A stretch of DNA of 64,000 nucleotides from an uncultured Olsenella sp. (GTDB lineage Bacteria > Actinomycetota > Coriobacteriia > Coriobacteriales > Atopobiaceae): contig CAKUIF010000007.1 of assembly GCA_934660915.1 (NCBI GenBank), positions 62,001 through 126,000 of the forward strand. The letters are read 5' to 3'. How positions within the stretch are numbered: position 1 is the first letter of the stretch; each line of letters begins with the position of its first letter. The position numbers and the translations under genes are program-made. This document shows, one piece after another, positions 25,622-34,764 of the stretch. The notes below the pieces were generated by a model that did no database searches, was not told the DNA's origin, and saw nothing but the letters and a program-made list of their open reading frames with translations.

Positions 25622-26896
25622 ATGTACATTTCCCGGGCCCTTGAACCTGTTGTGTCCAGGTATTCCGAGTTCTTCAAGGTTGTGGTGGTCACTGGTCCGC
25701 GCCAGGTGGGCAAAACAACCATGCTCAAGCACCTTATCGAAAAGGAGCAAGAGCTCACCGGCGTCCGGCGTTCGTATGTTTCTCTTGACGACTCGGCGCT
25801 TCGCATGGCCGCAAAGGCGGATCCCGCGCTGTTTCTCCAGCGTTATAAGCCGCCCGTTCTGATCGATGAGATTCAGAAAGCGCCCGAGCTGCTTCCGTAT
25901 ATCAAGCTCGCGGTTGATGCCGACGATTTAAATGGCCAGTTTTGGCTCACTGGCTCCCAGCCGCTTCACCTCATGAAAGAAGTTTCCGAGTCGCTCGCCG
26001 GGCGTGCCGGCATCGTCGAAATGCTCGGCCTTTCAAACGCTGAGATCGCAGGCGTCGCGTCGGAGCCCTTCTCGCCAACGTCGGATTACTATTTGCGCAG
26101 AGTGGGCCTTATGCCGAAGTTCGGCGTACACGATGCCTTTGAGCGCATAGCTGCCAGCTCGTTTCCGGGGATTCGCTCGCTGCCCGAGGATTTGCGCGCG
26201 GCGGCGTACGAGTCCTATATCGATACGTACGTAATGAGAGATATTCGCGACCTTTCGCAGGTGGCGGACGAGCTCAAGTTCAGGCGCTTTATGACTGCCT
26301 GCGCTTCGCTTACCTCGAAGCCTGTGGTCTACGCGGAGCTTGCCCGCCTGGCGGACATCGACCAGAAAACGGCGAAGGCGTGGCTTTCTCTTCTGGTGAG
26401 CTCGTATTTGGTCAAGATTGTGGAGCCGTATTCGAACAACCTGCTTAAACGGCTGAGCAAGCAGCCCATAATGCACTTTACCGATCCGGGGCTTGCTGCG
26501 TATCTTTGCGGCTGGGACAGCGCTTCCACGCTTGAGCTGGGCGCGATGTCGGGCATGGTATTCGAGACCTATGTATTTGACGAGCTCTATAAAAGCTACT
26601 GCAACGCAGGTAAGCGCCCCCAGCTTTGGTTCTTCCGGACCAACGACCGCAAGGAAATAGACCTTCTTTTGGAGCAGAACGGCACGCTGTTCCCGATTGA
26701 GGTAAAGAAGAGCGCTTCTCCCGTTGCGACTGACGCAAAGAATTTCAGCGCGCTGGACGGTGTGGAGGCGGACGATTTGCCGCCCGAACTCGTTGCCTTT
26801 AAGCGAGAGGTAGGAACCGGCGCCATTGTCTGTATGGCGGATGACGCTTTTCCGGTCAGCTCTCGGGCGTGGGCGATGCCGCTGTGGGCGATTTAG
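25622..26896 (+). CDS. AAA-family ATPase with DUF4143 domain
   Basis: The 424-residue protein starts MYISRALEPVVSRYSEFFKV. An N-terminal P-loop (VTGPRQVGKTTML) and Walker B-like PPVLIDEIQ, followed by the sensor FWLTGSQ, define the AAA_14 ATPase. The C-terminal DUF4143 region carries KEIDLLLEQNGTLFPIEVKKS, a D-(E)xK nuclease-like pattern. Such proteins are abundant in anaerobes and their role is not settled. A longer frame begins at 25601 inside the palindromic operator, so the later ATG is used. The following HAD gene is 17 bp downstream and may be cotranscribed. Confidence 0.88.
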   Translation: MYISRALEPVVSRYSEFFKVVVVTGPRQVGKTTMLKHLIEKEQELTGVRRSYVSLDDSALRMAAKADPALFLQRYKPPVLIDEIQKAPELLPYIKLAVDADDLNGQFWLTGSQPLHLMKEVSESLAGRAGIVEMLGLSNAEIAGVASEPFSPTSDYYLRRVGLMPKFGVHDAFERIAASSFPGIRSLPEDLRAAAYESYIDTYVMRDIRDLSQVADELKFRRFMTACASLTSKPVVYAELARLADIDQKTAKAWLSLLVSSYLVKIVEPYSNNLLKRLSKQPIMHFTDPGLAAYLCGWDSASTLELGAMSGMVFETYVFDELYKSYCNAGKRPQLWFFRTNDRKEIDLLLEQNGTLFPIEVKKSASPVATDAKNFSALDGVEADDLPPELVAFKREVGTGAIVCMADDAFPVSSRAWAMPLWAI

Positions 26897-26913
26897 GAGT
26901 AGGGGAGAAAAAC

Positions 26914-27741
26914 ATGCTCAAGCTTGTATTTACCGACCTCGACGGCACGTTTGTGGACTCGCAGAAGCTGGTGCCCGAGCGCAACGCGCGCGTGCTCGAC
27001 CTCGCGGCGGAACGCGGCGTGCAGTTCGTGCCGTGCACGGGTCGCAACGCGAACGGCGTTCTGCCCGATTTGGCCAACCACCCGGCCGTGCGCTATGCCA
27101 TCTGCTGCAACGGCGCCTTGGTGGTCGACCTGCGCGAGGACCGCGTGCTCCGCAGCGCGCCGATGAGCAACGAGCAGGTGCTCGAGCTTTACGAGCGCGT
27201 TCGCAATCTGCGCGTGTCCTTCGATGTTTTTATCAATGGCAAGGTATATCTCGAGCGGAGCCGTTGGGAGATTCCGCACGAGGCATCCGGGGGCGACAGA
27301 GCTGCGGAGAAGTTCTTCTACAGCCTGCGTACTCCCTATGACTGCAGCCTGGAGGAGCTCCTCCAGCGCGGCCCCGCGACCAAGGTGACCATGCTGCACC
27401 CCGGAAACATCGACGCCGCCGCCGTGCGCGCGGCCGCCGAGTCGGTCGAGGGCGTCGAGTGGACCTGGTCGCTGCCCATGAACACCGAGGTCGCAAATGC
27501 CGAGGCGAGCAAGGGCGCCGCGCTCGCGTGGCTGTGCCGCCACCTGGGCGTCGACGTCGCGGACGCGGTCGCGTTCGGCGACGGGGACAACGACCTCTCC
27601 ATGATCCGTATGGCCGGCGACGGCGTGGCGATGGAAAACGCCATCCCCGAGGTGCTCGCGGCGGCCGACCACGTCACGTCCTCCTGCGACGAGGCCGGCG
27701 TGGCGGCATACCTGGAGCCCATCCTTTCGGCGATGGCCTAG
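26914..27741 (+). CDS. HAD-superfamily Cof-type phosphatase
   Basis: This 275-residue protein begins MLKLVFTDLDGTFVDSQKLV behind AGGGGAG. Motif I DLDGT, motif II-like PCTGRN, the conserved Lys in EASKGAAL, and motif IV GDGDNDLSM are those of Cof/YbiV sugar-phosphate phosphatases. The substrate is not predictable. Its last 66 codons, and the palindromic repeat after the stop, are nearly identical at DNA level to those of the HAD gene at 34.8-35.6 kb, whereas the 5' parts are diverged. Confidence 0.92.
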   Translation: MLKLVFTDLDGTFVDSQKLVPERNARVLDLAAERGVQFVPCTGRNANGVLPDLANHPAVRYAICCNGALVVDLREDRVLRSAPMSNEQVLELYERVRNLRVSFDVFINGKVYLERSRWEIPHEASGGDRAAEKFFYSLRTPYDCSLEELLQRGPATKVTMLHPGNIDAAAVRAAAESVEGVEWTWSLPMNTEVANAEASKGAALAWLCRHLGVDVADAVAFGDGDNDLSMIRMAGDGVAMENAIPEVLAAADHVTSSCDEAGVAAYLEPILSAMA

Positions 27742-27787
27742 CCCTTCTTGCCGCCCGGTGCCTCCCCGGGTACCTTCCCGTACAAAC

Positions 27788-27891
27788 TAACTCCCACACA
27801 GCGGACGCATTTCGGCCTTTTTCGGCCCGGATGCGTCCGCTGTGTGGGAGTTAAGCGTTGTGAAGCCTTCACAACGTCGTGAAGGCTTCAC
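27788..27891. repeat. Dispersed palindrome, copy 1 (AACTCCCACACAGCGGACGCAT type)
   Basis: TAACTCCCACACAGCGGACG... and its complement form a 66-bp palindrome (27788-27853), followed by GTTGTGAAGCCTTCAC and its inverted copy. Three more copies in the same orientation lie at 35626, 51384 and 52676. All are intergenic. Confidence 0.85.
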
Positions 27892-27913
27892 GGCTTGGAG
27901 GGTGACTGGCGGG

Positions 27914-28516
27914 CTAGAGCATGACCCAGGGGAGCTGGGACTCCGGCATGATGACGCTCAGCAGCACGATGAGCGTGCCTGCGATGATGACGCCCAGGAT
28001 GAACTGCGCCACAACGAGGCGCGTGTTGCGCCCGGCGGTCACCTGCAGAAGCCCGCGTTCGGATCCCTCGGCCGCCTCGATGGCGTCGCGGAACGTCTGG
28101 GCACGACGTGCATTGGGGGTCCGCTTAAGGAACGCCAGGACGGCGAAGCCGAGGATCAGCAGCACCTCGGTAACGCGCGTGGCCACGGTGGTCAACTCGG
28201 GCGAGATATGAGTGATGCCAAGAAGTGCTCCGGCGCAGGCAACCAGAATGACCGAGAGGCCCGCCATGATGACGGTCTCCTCGGTCTCGACGCCGTCGAT
28301 CACCTGAAGCATGAGCTCACGGTCGGGGTCGACGAGGCGGGCGATGCTGACCTTAAGGGAGCGGGCCAAAAGCAGGAGGTGCTCCTGGTCCGGGTACTCC
28401 TTGCCGCCTTCCCACGCTGCGAGCACTTCCTCGGAAATGCCGGCCTTCTTTGCGAGTTTCTCGCGGCTCATCTTTTTATTTTGCCTAAGTTCGCTCAGGG
28501 TGCTGGAGAACTGCAT
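27914..28516 (-). CDS. XRE-family HTH protein with C-terminal membrane helices
   Basis: The 200-residue product begins MQFSSTLSELRQNKKMSREK, an XRE/Cro helix-turn-helix over about residues 5-60 (KLAKKAGISEEVLAAWEGGKEYPDQEHLLLL). The rest has three hydrophobic segments, around residues 84-100, 115-130 and 172-190. A DNA-binding domain tethered to the membrane suggests sensing of an envelope or membrane signal. It faces away from the sugar-acid operon across a 443-bp AT-rich region and is a candidate regulator of it. Confidence 0.85.
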   Translation of the reverse strand: MQFSSTLSELRQNKKMSREKLAKKAGISEEVLAAWEGGKEYPDQEHLLLLARSLKVSIARLVDPDRELMLQVIDGVETEETVIMAGLSVILVACAGALLGITHISPELTTVATRVTEVLLILGFAVLAFLKRTPNARRAQTFRDAIEAAEGSERGLLQVTAGRNTRLVVAQFILGVIIAGTLIVLLSVIMPESQLPWVML

Positions 28517-28959
28517 GGCGCCTCCCGTGAATCGATTGAGCTGTTTGGGTCGTCTTCAGAAAGCAACTCTATATCAAGTCGGGCTTCTTGGCTTCCAAAT
28601 GTGTTCAAGTTATGGAGAAGCTCACATCCTTATCCAAGAGAATATTCAAAAGCACCGAAATATTATCCAGGATAGTATTTCTAAAATCGCTATCACGAGA
28701 TTACGTGAACGTTTTCTCTAATTAGGTTAACCATAAAGAAAAGAAAGATCTCTCAAAAATAGTAAGCTAACTACCAGCTAAAGGTTACTAATCCCCGTTA
28801 GATTTAAGGAAAATACACCCCATAGAAGGGGTATTACAACGAAAAAAGCTGCTGATAAATCCGTGTTGAAACTGTGAAGAAACGCAATATTGAAAATACA
28901 GCGTTGCCGTCTTACTATCAGGCCATGGAAATCATCCATACACAGGTGAGGAGAAGCGC
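28517..28959. promoter_or_regulatory. AT-rich divergent intergenic region with 25-bp near-palindrome
   Basis: This 443-bp stretch is much more AT-rich than its surroundings. GAAATATTATCC and GGATAGTATTTC (28657-28681) form a near-perfect palindrome, and ACCCC/GGGGT (about 28816-28831) a short hairpin. It must carry the promoters for the XRE gene and the sugar-acid operon. I see no small gene with a convincing ribosome site other than the aldolase at its right edge. Confidence 0.55.
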
Positions 28960-29580
28960 GTGGAGAAGCTCATTCTTCCTAAGGTGACCGTGATTTTGCG
29001 CGGCTACGAGACCAAGCAGGTTCTGTCCGTCGTCGAGCAGCTGGTTGGCACGAAGGTCAACTCGGTTGAGGTCGCGAGCAACTCCCCGCATGTGGCCGAG
29101 AGCATCGCCGCCGCCCGCAAGGAGTTCGGCTCTGAGGTTCACATCGGCGCCGGTACCGTGACCACCGTCGAGCGTGCGAAGGCCGCCATCGCCGCGGGCG
29201 CCGAGTTCATGCTCTCGCCGATTATGTTCTCCGAGGAGATCTTTGCCGAGGCCAAGGCCGCTAACGTCATCACCGTGCCTGCCGCCTTCAGCCCTTCCGA
29301 GATACAGCGCATGTTCGACATGGGCGCCGACATCGTCAAGGTGTTCCCCGCCGGTCAGCTTGGCCCCGACTACATCAAGGCGGTTCAGGCTCCTCTGGGC
29401 AAGCTTCCGCTGATGGTCGTGGGTGGTGTGAGCACCGGCAACGTTCAGTCCTACTTCGACAAGGGCGCGACGTATGCCGGCATCGGTTCCGGTATCTTCG
29501 ACCCCAAGGACATCGAGGAGTGCAACTCCGCCAACCTCGCCGCGTCCATCAAGAAGCTCGAAGAGAACATCAACTGGTAA
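28960..29580 (+). CDS. KDPG/KHG-type aldolase
   Basis: This 206-residue class I aldolase of the Eda/DgoA family cleaves a 2-keto-3-deoxy-6-phospho sugar acid to pyruvate and glyceraldehyde-3-phosphate. GAGTVTTVERAKAAIAAGAEFMLSP, VPAAFSPSEI and the Schiff-base Lys in DIVKVFPAGQLGP are typical, as is VVGGVSTGNV. The start is GTG with GAGGAG 6 bases upstream; an ATG at 28925 is in another frame. First gene of a plus-strand operon with a PTS and a dehydratase. Confidence 0.93.
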   Translation: MEKLILPKVTVILRGYETKQVLSVVEQLVGTKVNSVEVASNSPHVAESIAAARKEFGSEVHIGAGTVTTVERAKAAIAAGAEFMLSPIMFSEEIFAEAKAANVITVPAAFSPSEIQRMFDMGADIVKVFPAGQLGPDYIKAVQAPLGKLPLMVVGGVSTGNVQSYFDKGATYAGIGSGIFDPKDIEECNSANLAASIKKLEENINW

Positions 29581-29616
29581 CAGCCAATCCAAGGCTAGAT
29601 CAAATAAGGAGTCAAC

Positions 29617-30081
29617 ATGGCAGACCTCGCTTTTGACAGCTCGCTCGTTGTCCTCATCGATGAGGAGGGCCTGACCTGCGCCGACGTCGAGCGCCGCGTC
29701 GCCGGCGTCCTGACCGAGCAGGGCTACGCGAAGGACACCTACGCCCAGGCAATCCTTGACCGCGAGGCCAACTTCCCGACCGCCCTCGACATGAGCGGTC
29801 TCAACGTCGCCATTCCTCACTGCGACGTCGCCAACGTGAACAAGGCCGCCTTCTGCATGGCCGTCCTCAAGAACCCGGTTGCGTGGCACAAGATGGACGA
29901 TCCGGAGGATACCTGCGAGGTCTCCGTCGTGGTCATGCTCGCCCTCACCGAGGCGCACGCCCACCTCGACATGCTCCAGAAGGTCGTCGGCTTCGTTCAG
30001 GACCAGGAGCTCGTCAAGAAGGTCATCGCTTCCGAGACCGCCGAGCAGGCGTTCGAGCTCGTCGCTCCCCAGTTCGCCTAA
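29617..30081 (+). CDS. PTS IIA component (fructose/galactitol type)
   Basis: This 154-residue IIA protein carries its phospho-accepting His at residue 68 in the motif VAIPHCDVANV. It accepts phosphate from HPr and passes it to IIB. It belongs to the PTS_EIIA_2 family, and the following IIB and IIC are of galactitol class. The start has an AAGGAG site. It lies 36 bp after the aldolase in the same operon. Confidence 0.93.
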   Translation: MADLAFDSSLVVLIDEEGLTCADVERRVAGVLTEQGYAKDTYAQAILDREANFPTALDMSGLNVAIPHCDVANVNKAAFCMAVLKNPVAWHKMDDPEDTCEVSVVVMLALTEAHAHLDMLQKVVGFVQDQELVKKVIASETAEQAFELVAPQFA

Positions 30082-30148
30082 TCAGGCGCCCAAATTCAGA
30101 GATTACGGACCACGGTGGTTCGTAAAAACAGTTGGAAGGATTCGAAAA

Positions 30149-30436
30149 ATGGCTAACAAGCGCGTGATCATCGCCTGCGGAAACGGCGTCGCCACCTCCA
30201 CCGTCGTGGCTGCCAAGGTCAAGGACTACTGCGCCGCCAACGGCGTGTCCATCGACGTCACCCAGTGCAGGATGATCGAGCTCCACGACAAGGCCAACGA
30301 TTACGACCTCGTGGTCACCTCCGGCAAGTTCTCCGACCCCGACGTCAAGACCCCCTGCATCATGGCCATCTCGCTTCTTACCGGCATCAACGAGGAGCCG
30401 ACCCTCAAGAAGATCGTTGACGCCCTTAAGGACTAG
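30149..30436 (+). CDS. PTS IIB component, galactitol class
   Basis: This 95-residue IIB begins MANKRVIIACGNGVATSTVV; Cys10 is the phosphorylated residue. TSGKFSDPDVKTP and the small size fit GatB-like proteins. A longer frame runs back into the IIA gene but lacks support. It sits between IIA and IIC of the same operon. Confidence 0.92.
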   Translation: MANKRVIIACGNGVATSTVVAAKVKDYCAANGVSIDVTQCRMIELHDKANDYDLVVTSGKFSDPDVKTPCIMAISLLTGINEEPTLKKIVDALKD

Positions 30437-30490
30437 CCCGAGTCTTCGGCTATGAATTGAAAGCTTACACTAAGGAAAGAAGGTTAGTTA

Positions 30491-31858
30491 ATGGACATCC
30501 TGTTCAATGCGTTTAAGGCGCTGATCGACGCAGGCTCCTACGTCATGCTGCCGATCATCATCACCGTCATCGGTCTGATTTTCCGCCTTCCGATCTCCAA
30601 GGCGTTCAAGAGCGGCATCACCATCACCTGCGGTTTTGTTGGCATCAACCTGCTTGTCAACCTGCTCAAGTCCGCGGTTTCTCCCGCCGCCGCCGCGATG
30701 GTCGAGAACTTCGGCCTGACCCTCGACGTCACTGACGTGGGCTGGGGCGCCATCTCCTCCGTCACCTGGGCTTCCCCGATCGTCGCCTTCCTCGTCTTCG
30801 AGATCCTGGGCATCAACATCCTGATGCTCGTCATCAAGGCGACCAAGACCATGGACGTCGACATCTGGAACTACCACCACATGATGATCGCCGGCATCCT
30901 CGTCTACTACGTGACCGAGAACATCGTCTGGGCCCTCATTGCCACCGCCATGACCGCGGTCATGACCCTCAAGTTCGCCGACTGGACCGCTCCGCTGATC
31001 GAGCACTTCTTCGGCATTCCTGATGTCACCCTGCCGACCATCTCCTACACCTCCTCGATTATCGTCGCTGCCCCGATCAACTGGGTCATCGACCGTATCC
31101 CGGGTCTCAACAAGGTTAACTTCAACATCAAGAGCGTCCAGAAGTACCTCGGCCTCTTTGGTGACCCGATGATGCTCGGCCTGCTGCTCGGCATCGCCAT
31201 GGGCGCCCTCGCCATGTTCCCCGTGGACAAGGCGTTCCTCACCGGCGTCAACGTCGCCGCCGTCATGGTGCTCATGCCCAAGATGACCGCCATGTTCGTC
31301 GAGGGCCTCATGCCGATCTCCGCCGCTGCCCAGAAGCTGACCTCCGAGAAGTTCGGCGGCAACGGCCTGTCCATCGGTCTTGACGCTGCTGTCGTCGTCG
31401 GCAACCCCGAGGTCATCACCACCGCCCTCATCATGATCCCGGTCACCATCCTGCTTGCCTTCATCCTCCCCGGCAACCGCATGATGCCCCTGGCCGACCT
31501 CGCCGTCGTCACCTTCCGCGTTGCTCTCGTCGTCGCCCTTTGCCGCGGCAACGTGTTCCGCTCCATCCTGATCTGCATCCCCGTCATGTCCGCCATCCTC
31601 TACGCCGGCACCTTCGCTGCTCCTTACCTCACCGGTCTTGCGCAGTCCACCGGCCTCACCTTCGATGGCCAGATCGCTTCCATGGCCGGCCCGTCCCTGA
31701 CCCAGACCGCCATCGTCTTCTGGAGCTGCATCTCCCAGAACGCCGTCATCGTGGTCCCCGTGGTCATCGCCATCTTCGCCGCCATCTGGTTCCTCGTCGA
31801 GAAGAAGATCGGCATGGAGAAGATCGAGGCTTACGCCGCCCAGTGCGACGAGCAGTAA
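30491..31858 (+). CDS. PTS IIC component, galactitol class
   Basis: This 455-residue integral membrane protein is the sugar-translocating subunit, with about ten to twelve hydrophobic segments. It begins MDILFNAFKALIDAGSYVMLPIII and ends in a charged tail (EKKIGMEKIEAYAAQ), as GatC proteins do. AAGGAAAG lies upstream. The class handles galactitol, but in operons with an aldolase and dehydratase the same class imports other hexitols or sugar acids. Confidence 0.93.
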   Translation: MDILFNAFKALIDAGSYVMLPIIITVIGLIFRLPISKAFKSGITITCGFVGINLLVNLLKSAVSPAAAAMVENFGLTLDVTDVGWGAISSVTWASPIVAFLVFEILGINILMLVIKATKTMDVDIWNYHHMMIAGILVYYVTENIVWALIATAMTAVMTLKFADWTAPLIEHFFGIPDVTLPTISYTSSIIVAAPINWVIDRIPGLNKVNFNIKSVQKYLGLFGDPMMLGLLLGIAMGALAMFPVDKAFLTGVNVAAVMVLMPKMTAMFVEGLMPISAAAQKLTSEKFGGNGLSIGLDAAVVVGNPEVITTALIMIPVTILLAFILPGNRMMPLADLAVVTFRVALVVALCRGNVFRSILICIPVMSAILYAGTFAAPYLTGLAQSTGLTFDGQIASMAGPSLTQTAIVFWSCISQNAVIVVPVVIAIFAAIWFLVEKKIGMEKIEAYAAQCDEQ

Positions 31859-31953
31859 GACTCATCTGACGAACTTCTTGGGCGGGCGTTGGGTCAAGTG
31901 CTCGGCGTCCGTCCAGCTCTATCAATTAGCCGTTATAGAGAGGACTGCATCTT

Positions 31954-33594
31954 ATGCAGCGCAAGATCGACCAGCTGGAGCCTTTCCAGCGCGCGATTTC
32001 AAAGGCGCACCTGGCTTCTGCCGGTGTTTCCATTGACTCGCTAGAGAATCCCGATAAGCCGCTGATCGCCATTGCGAACAGCTGGAACGAGGTCTGCCCC
32101 GGCCACGAGCCCCTTCGTCAGCTCGCCGCTGAGGTCAAGAAGGGCATCCTCGAGGCGGGCGGCGAGCCCATCGAGTTCAACACCATCGGCATGTGCGACG
32201 GTGTTGCCCAGGGCCACGCGGGCATGCGTTACTGCCTGCCGCACCGCGAGATCATCGCCGACTCCTGCGAGGCCATGATCGTTGGCGAGGGCTGCTTCGA
32301 CGGCGTCGTGTACATGGGCAGCTGCGACAAGATCATCCCGGCCATGCTCATGGCTGCCGCCCGCATCGACCTGCCGGCCGCGCTCGTGACCGCTGGCCCC
32401 TGCTACGACGAGATCAAGCCGTCCGAATCCAAGGCGCTCCGCGCCCGCTTCCTCGCCGGCGAGGCCACTGAGCGCGAGGTCATCGAGGGTACCCTCAAGT
32501 ACTACACCGGCCCGGGCGTCTGCCCGTTCCTCGGCACCGCCAACACCATGGGCTGCCTCACCGAGGGCCTCGGCATGATGCTCCCCAACGGCGCGCTTTG
32601 GCCCAGCTCCACGAGCCAGCGTCGTTTCTCGGCGCGCCAGACCGGCGCTGCCGTCGTCGACCTCGTCCGTCGCGGCATCAAGCCGAGCGACATCATGACG
32701 CAGGCTGCGATCGACAACACCGTCAAGCTGCTCGCCTCCATCGGCGGCTCGCTCAACGCCCTGATCCACCTGCCCGCCCTGGCCAACGAGCTCGGCCTCG
32801 AGTGCACGTGGACCCAGGTTGCCGAGACCACGTCCCACACCCCGGTGGTGTGCAACGTCGTCCCCAACGGCGATATCTCCTGCGTCAACCTGTACAAGGC
32901 CGGCGGCATCCCCGCGGTCCTGAAGACCATCGAGGGCGACCTCGACACGTCCGTCATGACCGTCACGGGCAAGACGCTCGAGGAGAACCTCTCGGGCAAG
33001 ATTCACGTCGATCGCGACGTGATTCGTACCCAGGACGACCCGGCCTCCATCGCCAACGGCATCCAGGTGCTCTACGGCAACCTCGCCCCCGAGGGTGCCC
33101 TGGTAAAGACGAGCGCCGTGCCTGCCGACCAGCACGTTTGGAGCGGCCCCGCCATGGTGTTCAACTCCGAGGAGGAGGCGTTTGCCGCCTACAACGAGAA
33201 GCGCATCGTCGCCGGTACCGGCGTCGTCGTCCGCTACGAGGGCCCCAAGGGCGGCCCCGGCATGAAGGAGCTCCACCGCGTCACCGAGATCATGAAGGGC
33301 ATCCCGAACTCCGCCGTCATCACCGACGGCCGCTTCTCCGGCGCTTCCGGCGGCCTCTCCGTCGGCTACCTCTGCCCGGAGGCTCTCGACGGCGCCCCAA
33401 TCGCCCTCATCCAGGACGGCGACATGATCCACGTGGACCTCACCAAGAACCTCATCGAGGTCGAGGTCTCCGACGACGAGCTCGCCCGTCGCAAGCAGGA
33501 CTGGAAGCCCGTCATCCACGAGAACGGCGGTCACCTCCTGGCCCGCTATGCTCAGCAGGTCGGTTCCGCAAAGACCGGTGCCGTCATCGGCTAA
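31954..33594 (+). CDS. IlvD/Edd-family dehydratase, probably acting on a sugar acid
   Basis: This 546-residue iron-sulfur dehydratase has the family cysteines in IGMCDGVAQGHAGMRY, YMGSCDKIIPAM and GPGVCPFLGTANTMG, and the C-terminal TDGRFSGASGG. The family contains dihydroxy-acid dehydratase and 6-phosphogluconate, gluconate and xylonate dehydratases. Because it follows a PTS and a KDPG-type aldolase, a (phospho)sugar-acid substrate is more likely than valine/isoleucine synthesis. Sequence alone does not decide. A terminator follows. Confidence 0.88.
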   Translation: MQRKIDQLEPFQRAISKAHLASAGVSIDSLENPDKPLIAIANSWNEVCPGHEPLRQLAAEVKKGILEAGGEPIEFNTIGMCDGVAQGHAGMRYCLPHREIIADSCEAMIVGEGCFDGVVYMGSCDKIIPAMLMAAARIDLPAALVTAGPCYDEIKPSESKALRARFLAGEATEREVIEGTLKYYTGPGVCPFLGTANTMGCLTEGLGMMLPNGALWPSSTSQRRFSARQTGAAVVDLVRRGIKPSDIMTQAAIDNTVKLLASIGGSLNALIHLPALANELGLECTWTQVAETTSHTPVVCNVVPNGDISCVNLYKAGGIPAVLKTIEGDLDTSVMTVTGKTLEENLSGKIHVDRDVIRTQDDPASIANGIQVLYGNLAPEGALVKTSAVPADQHVWSGPAMVFNSEEEAFAAYNEKRIVAGTGVVVRYEGPKGGPGMKELHRVTEIMKGIPNSAVITDGRFSGASGGLSVGYLCPEALDGAPIALIQDGDMIHVDLTKNLIEVEVSDDELARRKQDWKPVIHENGGHLLARYAQQVGSAKTGAVIG

Positions 33595-33617
33595 CGCGTT
33601 CTTCTTGGTTCGTTTCT

Positions 33618-33664
33618 CGGCGCCGGGTGTGCTCGATCGTTGGCATGCTCGGCGCCGTTTTTTG
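33618..33664 (+). terminator. Terminator after the dehydratase gene
   Basis: CTCGGCGCCG (33616-33625) and CTCGGCGCCGTTTTTTTG (from 33648) frame a loop of about 22 bases, and the second arm runs into seven T. Confidence 0.75.
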
Positions 33665-33762
33665 TTCTTAGGCGGTATTTGCCTTGAATTGCGGAGGGCT
33701 GAATATACCCCCCCAGCGGTCTGGAATATCATTGATGGGAATACGTGAGGGGTGATAAGGGC

Positions 33763-34743
33763 TTGTCAGATCGTTTTTTGGTTGCGTCGTGCGCGGCAAC
33801 GTTCGGTATTTTTAGCCAAGAGCCTGTAGAGAGGCTTAAGGCTGCGGGATGCGATGTCCTTATCAATCCCTATGGGCGCCCCTTAACCTCGCAGGAAATC
33901 CTTGAATACGCCGATGGCGCAGACGTGATTATCCTTGGCAACGACTTCCTCGATGCGCAGACCATTCGCCAGCTCCCCAATTTAAAGATGATTGCCCGCC
34001 ACGGTTCCGGCTTGGACGGCATCGACTTTGCTGAGGTTCTGCGCAGGGACCTGACCGTGACCAATACCCCCGGCGCGAACCGCGAAGAGACGGCGGACCT
34101 TACCTTCGCGCTCATGCTCGACCTCGCGCGTATGATCACGCAGTCGGTCAACCAGCTCAAGGCCGGTGTTTGGAACAAGATCCCCGGCCGAAGCCTCTAC
34201 GGAAAGACGCTCGGCATCATCGGCGTCGGCGAGATCGGCACGGCCGTGGCCAAGCGGGCCATGGGCTTTGGCATGGATATCCTCGGCAACGACATCGTCC
34301 AGCGCGAGGAGGCGACCCACTATGGCTTGCTCTACGTGAGCCTGAACGAGCTTCTTGCCAAATCGGACGTCATTACCATCCACGCCCCGCTAACGCCCGC
34401 TACCCTCAATCTGCTGGGTGCGAAGGAGTTCAGGCGGATGAAGGACGGGGTGCTCTTGATTAATACGGCGCGCGAGGACATTATTCGCCAGAGCGCGCTC
34501 GAAAAGGCCCTTCTTTCCGGCAAACTCGGTGGATTCGCCACCGACGTGTACGAGCATGAGCCTCCGACGCTGAGACAGTGGATGACCCTGCCGAACGTCC
34601 TGACCACGCCGCACATCGGCTCCTCGACCTTCGAGACCAATATGCGCATGGGTGACGTGGTGGTGGACAACATCATCGCGTTCAAGGATGGTGTTGTCCC
34701 GCCAAACCGCGTGACCGCGATCGATAGAATTCGTTTCTCGTAA
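33763..34743 (+). CDS. D-2-hydroxyacid dehydrogenase family protein
   Basis: The product (326 residues from TTG 33763) is an NAD-dependent D-isomer 2-hydroxyacid dehydrogenase. GIIGVGEIGTAVAKRAMGFGM is the Rossmann loop, and GKTLGII, INTAREDIIRQ (Arg), YEHEPP (Glu) and TPHIGSST (His) supply the catalytic set. GTG at 33745 is an alternative start, but GAGGGGTG lies 9 bases before the TTG. It could reduce a 2-keto acid made by the neighbouring pathway. It is close to and ahead of the HAD phosphatase gene. Confidence 0.88.
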   Translation: MSDRFLVASCAATFGIFSQEPVERLKAAGCDVLINPYGRPLTSQEILEYADGADVIILGNDFLDAQTIRQLPNLKMIARHGSGLDGIDFAEVLRRDLTVTNTPGANREETADLTFALMLDLARMITQSVNQLKAGVWNKIPGRSLYGKTLGIIGVGEIGTAVAKRAMGFGMDILGNDIVQREEATHYGLLYVSLNELLAKSDVITIHAPLTPATLNLLGAKEFRRMKDGVLLINTAREDIIRQSALEKALLSGKLGGFATDVYEHEPPTLRQWMTLPNVLTTPHIGSSTFETNMRMGDVVVDNIIAFKDGVVPPNRVTAIDRIRFS

Positions 34744-34764
34744 TTCATCTGTGAGGTGTTCTCC

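Noticed and set aside
28925..28960. ATG at 28925 as the aldolase start
   Set aside because: It is in a different frame from the aldolase; GTG 28960 has a well-placed GAGGAG site.
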